From the NCBI GenBank assembly GCA_033980235.1, contig CM067077.1:1795501-1859500 (forward strand): a stretch of 64,000 nucleotides of DNA, written 5' to 3'. The notes beneath the pieces are model-generated. The model saw only the letters and a list, made by a program, of their open reading frames with translations, made no database searches and was not told where the DNA came from. Below are positions 59,230 to 64,000 of this stretch, piece by piece. The position numbers and the translations under genes were made by a program. This DNA comes from Diadema setosum (taxonomy: Eukaryota > Echinodermata > Echinoidea > Diadematoida > Diadematidae). Within the stretch, counting starts at the first letter, position 1; each line of letters opens with the position of its first letter.

Positions 59230-61594
59230 AGGTGATCCGAGTATCCTCTCGGATCACCTTCTGTATCTGTACGGATTCTTTATTCTTCTTCTTTATTTCT
59301 TTATTTCTCCCCAAAAGTTGTGCAGAGGTCAGCTCAGAAAGTACTCAGCCTATCAATTTCAAAATTATACCATGTATGCATCATGTCCTAAAGACAACAA
59401 ATCTAATGTATCATTGTGATCAGTCGACCGTGACGTCACTATGACGTCATTATATGAAAACACATTCTCAATCATATCTAATTAATGGAATGGAATTTTT
59501 CAATGAAATTTGCGTCACATATATTTCAAGTCATGCGCATTCCACTCATATTCTCAAAATTCATATTTTTTCTAAAGACGTGCGCGTACGTGCGCGTTGA
59601 AATATTTGCATACTCCAATCGAGCTCAAAATTTTTTTGCACACGTTTCAGACCATTTAGAGCATTTTTTTAAAAATTGACAAAATTGGACGGACGCGTAC
59701 GCGCGCGCACATATGCGCACGCACAGCTCAAATGTCATAGAAATTTCCCGTTTTTTCACTGTTATCGGATGCCTGAAATGTCAAGGAATATTTCTGCCAA
59801 GTTTCAAGTCAATCCGATTCAATATGACGTCATACGGGCCCGTCAAAGTTGAAATTCCGCGCGCGCGTCAATGCCGATATACAGTTCAACTATGCCAAAA
59901 AACCGCCAATTTTAAATCTGATTTTACTCGTCGGGATGGACGATGACCCCCCATTTTCTTTACATATTCTGAAAGCTCATGAGTGTAAATGTCATCTCAT
60001 GGGTTGCCGATGCTGGCAAAATGATTAAATGGTATCAAATTTCACAATGAAATTAAAAAACTAAAATTTGAAAATGACGTCATCAAATTTCAAGTTCACT
60101 CGAGCGTATCTCCCTTATCCTTTGCCGATTTACAGCCAGATTTCAGTATGTTGTAGCTTATTAAATGTACTTTCAAAGTTGTAATAACAATATTTTAATT
60201 GGATGATGGTATCACCTTATAAAAATGGATTGAAAGTAATTTTGTCAAATTTGACCAGTTTACGTGTTATCTCTATGGGAGTGCAGTTTTTCTGGAAATG
60301 AAAACTGACATGACTATCTTTATCGAGCACTAGCTCACTTATGCTTCGGTGAATTTCTCCCATATTTTAGTATGTTATAGCTGAGACTTTGGGCTATCGT
60401 AAGTGTGCCCTTTGTTTTTTCATACGGAGTCGGCATCACTTCCAAAAACTTGTTTGAAATTCAAGCTTATCTTCGATGTATTGAAATATTTCTTTCTTTC
60501 TGTAACTTTCTTTGCAATAACTCAAGAAAAACATATCCTATCACCACCATATTTTGCACATGTTTAGTTCATGTCACGTACATTATTTCACAAAAAAAAA
60601 AAACAACTACTTGATCAGACACCATCTTGGGTATGTAAATTAGGGTCAAAGGTCATAAATGTTTCATCCTGTATCTTCGTGAATACATGTCCTATCTTTC
60701 CCATATTTTGCACACGTAAAGACCATGTTACAAGGATCATTTCACAAAATTATCATTTTTGGCTCAGGGGCCATCTTGTCTGTGCAAAATGGGGTCAAAG
60801 GTCATATATACTTCTTCCTGTATCTTCGTTATGACGTGTTATCTCTATGGGAGGGAATTTTTCTAGATGTGAAAATGGACATGATTGTCTTTCTCGACAA
60901 CTAGCTCACTTACCCTTTAGTGAATTTCTCCCAGATTTTAATATGTTGAAGCTGAGACTTTGCGCTATCGTTGTATACCCATTGTTTTTTATACGATGTC
61001 GGAATCACGTGAAAAATCTTGGTTGAAATTAAAGCTTATCTTTGATGTATTCAGATATTTCTTTCTTTCTGCAACTTTCTTTGCAATAACTCAAGAAAAA
61101 CAGCCCCTATCACCTCCATATTTTGCACGTATTTAGTTCATGTCACGTACATTATTTCATAAAATTACGACTACTTGATCGGACACCATCTTGGGTATGT
61201 AAATTAGGGTCAAATGTCATAAATGTTTCGTCTTGTATCTTGGTGAATGTCTGCCCTATCTTTCCCATATTTTGCACACGTATAGACGATGTCGCGAGAA
61301 TCATTTCACAAAATAACCACTTTTTCCTCAGATGCCATCTTGGGAGTGTAAAGTTGGGTCAAAGGTCATATGTATTTGTTGCTGTATCTTCGTTATCTAG
61401 TGTATACAGAATAGCACCAAAGATGGCAGACATGATTCCCTTTTCTAAATGAGAATCCAAACATCACACGGCCAATGTCTCTAAACAAAGGTGAAACCTT
61501 TATGGTCATGCCTATTGCGATCAGGACTCGAATCATTGATAAAAAAAAATCGGATCACCTTAATTTGTCAGTGATGACAAATTACAATCTCTAG
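59230..61594 (+). mobile_element. HINE-like repeat, array copy B, 2.37 kb
   Basis: Begins with a header palindrome (59230-59259), two bases after copy A's CTAG. Ends TCGGATCACCT (61550-61560), stem-loop (61562-61583), CTAG (61591-61594). Internal duplication of a ~570-bp module (for example GTTATCTCTATGGGAG at about 60265 and 60838). Four DR1 words and several CRE palindromes. Alternating GC runs such as CGTACGCGCGCGCAC. Confidence 0.75.
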
Positions 61595-63900
61595 TTCTTC
61601 TTTATTTCTTTATTTCTCCGCAAAAGTTGTGCAGAGGTTAGCTCAGAAAGTCCACTGCCTATCAATTTCAAAATTATACCATGTATGCATCATGTCCCAA
61701 AGACGACAAATCTAATGTATCACTGTGATCAGTCGACCGTGACGTCACTATGACGTCATTATATGAAAACACATTCTCAATCATATCTCATTAATGGAAT
61801 AGAATTTTTCAATGAAATTTACGTCACAAATATTTCATGTTATGCGCATTCTACTCATGTTCTCAAAATTCATATATTCTCTTAAAACGTGCGCGTACGC
61901 GCGCGTTGAAATATTTGTATGCTCCAATCGAGCTCAAAATTTTTTTGCACACGTTTCAGACCATTTGGAGCATTTTTTGAAAAATTGAAAAAATCGGACG
62001 GACGCGTACGCGCGCGCGCATATGCGCACGCACAGCTCATATGCAATAGAAATTTCCCGTTTTTTCACACTTATCGGCTGCCTGAAATGTCAAGGAATAT
62101 TTCTACCAAGTTTCAAGTCAATCCGACTCAATATGACGTCATACGGGCCCGTCAAAGTTGAAATTCCGCGCGCGCGTCAATGGCGATATACAGTACAACT
62201 ATGCCAAAAAACCGCCAATTTTGAATCCGATTTTACTCGTCAGGATGGACGATGACCCCCCATTTTCTTTACATATTTTGAAAGCTGATGAGTTGTACAT
62301 GTCATTTTATGGGTTGGCGATGCTGGCAAAATGATTAAAAGATATCAAATTTCTTAATAAAGTAAAAAAAGTAAATTTTCAAAATGACGTCATCAAATTT
62401 CAAGTTCATTCGAGCGTATCTCACTAGTCCTTTGTCAATTTTCACCCAGATTTCAGTATGATGTAGCTTATTTAATGTTCTTTCAAACATAAAATTACAG
62501 CATTTTGATTGGATAACGGTATCACCTCGTAAAAATGGATTGAAAGTAATCTTGTCAAATTTGACCAGTTTACGTGTTATCTCTATGGGAGTGCAGTTTT
62601 TCTGGAAATGAAAATTGACATGACTATCTTTATCGAGCACTAGCTCACTTAAGCTTCGGTAAATTTCTCCCAGATTTTAATATGTTGTAGCTGAGACTTT
62701 ACGCTACCGTGAGTGTGCCCTTTGTTTTTTCATACGATGTCAGAATCACGTCAAAAAATTGGGTTGAAATTCAGGCTTATCTTCGATGTATTGAGATATT
62801 TCTTTCTTTCTGCAACTTTCTTTGCAATAACTCAAGAAAAACGGCCTCTATCACTTCCATATTTTGCACATGTTTAGTTCATGTCACGTGAATGATTTCA
62901 TAAAATAACAACTACTTGATCGGACACCATCTTGGGTATGTAAATTAGGGTCAAAGGTCATAAGTGTTTCACCCTGTATCTTAGTGAATACATGTCATAT
63001 CTTTCCCATATTTTGCACACGCAAAGACCATGTTTCAAGGATCATTTCACAAAATAATCACTTTTTACTCAGATGCCATCTTGTCTTTGCAAATTGAGGT
63101 CAAAGGTCATATGTACTTCTTTTTGTATCTTCGTTATGATGTGTTATCTCTATGGGAGGGAATTTTTTTAAATGTGAAAATTGACATGATTGTCTTTATC
63201 GAGCACTAGCTCACTTACCCTTTGGTGAAGTTCTCCCAGATTTTAATATGTTGTAGCTGAGACTTTGCGCTATGGTTATGTGCCCTTCGTTTTTTCATAC
63301 GATGTCGGAATTATGATAAAAAACTTGGTTGAAATTAAAGCTTATCTTCTATGTATTGAGATATTTCTTTCTTTCTGCAACTTTCTTTGCAATAACTCAA
63401 GAAAAACACGCCCTATCACCCCCATATTTTGCACAAGTTTAGTTTATGGCTCGTACATTATTTCATAAAATAACAACTACTAGATCGGACAACATCTTGG
63501 GTAAGTAAATTAGGGTCAAAGGTCATAAATGTTTCATCTTGTATCTTAGTGAATACCTGTCCTATCTTTCCCATATTTTTCACACGTATAGACGACGTCG
63601 CGAGAATCATTTCACAAAATAACCACTATTTCATCAGATGCAATCTTGGGAGTGCAAAGGTGGGTCAAAGGTCATATGTACTTGTTGCCGTTTCTTCGTT
63701 ATAGTGTATACAGAATTTGGTACCTAACATGGCAGATATGACTCCCTTTGCTAAATGAGAATGCAAACATCACACGGCCAATGTCTCTAAACACAGATTA
63801 AACTTGCATGGTCATGCCTATTGCGATCAGGACTCGAATCATTGATTAAAAAAAATCGGATCACCTTAATTTGTCAGTGATGACAAATTACAATCTCTAG
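61595..63900 (+). mobile_element. HINE-like repeat, array copy C, 2.31 kb, headerless
   Basis: Starts TTCTTCTTTATTTC directly after copy B's CTAG without the palindromic header. Ends with the same subterminal repeat, stem-loop and CTAG (63897-63900). Two modules like copy B. The open frames of 77-80 codons here reflect DNA conservation between copies; coding is not supported. Confidence 0.75.
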
Positions 63901-64000
63901 TTTTTCTTTATTTCTCCCCAAAATTTGTGCAGAGGTTAGCTCAGAAAGTGCTATGCCTATCAAGTTCAAAGTTATACCATGTATGCATCATGTCCCAAAG
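63901..64000 (+). mobile_element. HINE-like repeat, array copy D, cut by window end
   Basis: Starts TTTTTCTTTATTTCTCCCC after copy C's CTAG and matches the beginning of the other bodies (TGTGCAGAGGTTAGCTCAGA). Also headerless. Confidence 0.8.

Noticed and set aside
61919..62255. Overlapping 77-80-codon frames similar between HINE-like copies (also near 28585 and 59713) as conserved proteins
   Set aside because: Two overlapping frames are conserved alike and no start or codon bias is evident; this is expected from repeat DNA similarity.
57069..64000. Canonical Helitron
   Set aside because: Copies do not start with TC after A in a consistent way, and the subterminal inverted repeats fit the Helentron/HINE type better.

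Overview
This is an AT-rich animal genomic window without prokaryotic operons, rRNA genes or CRISPR arrays. Split exons with GT/AG borders, non-LTR retrotransposons, many foldback MITEs, poly-G/C tracts and microsatellites indicate a metazoan. Death-domain genes in tandem, together with this mix of CR1/Jockey-like and RTE-like LINEs, make a marine deuterostome invertebrate (sea urchin or another echinoderm) the likeliest source. That is an inference from gene content, not from a marker gene.

The only host gene I can assemble is on the minus strand at 36189-37785. Two exons with matching splice phase encode a ~199-residue protein made of two Death-fold domains. A paralogous first exon (30388-30680, minus) lies ~5.5 kb further along and has the same donor phase, but no second exon is visible. 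A weaker candidate is a last coding exon at 55575-55801 (minus). A duplicated, decaying exon-like block at 4311-5393 is weaker still.

Most of the rest is mobile DNA. 0-2.4 kb: a broken RTE-like LINE interrupted by CR1/Jockey-like LINE pieces, one of them turned back on itself. 8.9-9.7 kb: nested palindromes and a second RTE-like fragment. 10.6-13.5 kb: foldback elements and tandem repeats. 13.9-22.9 kb: two copies of a ~690-bp TIR element flanking a region with eight copies of a 14-bp motif, itself split by a LINE with an intact 787-codon reverse transcriptase ORF. 24.3-25.1 and 30.8-31.7 kb: two elements flanked by TTAA with piggyBac-like ends. 26.1-29.2 kb and 57.1-64.0 kb (end of window): one inverted copy and a head-to-tail array of a 2-3 kb repeat whose ends look like Helentron-associated (HINE) elements. 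This repeat carries many DR1 nuclear-receptor-like and CRE-like sites. 38.1-40.9 kb: an inactivated sister of the 15-kb LINE. 41-52 kb: several further foldback MITEs.

The genes visible do not form a pathway. The Death-domain pair would act in adaptor-type apoptotic or innate immune signalling by family analogy only. The most unusual items are the HINE-like array with its regulatory-type sites, the 14-bp motif cluster, the tandem Death-domain genes and the LINE fold-back junction.
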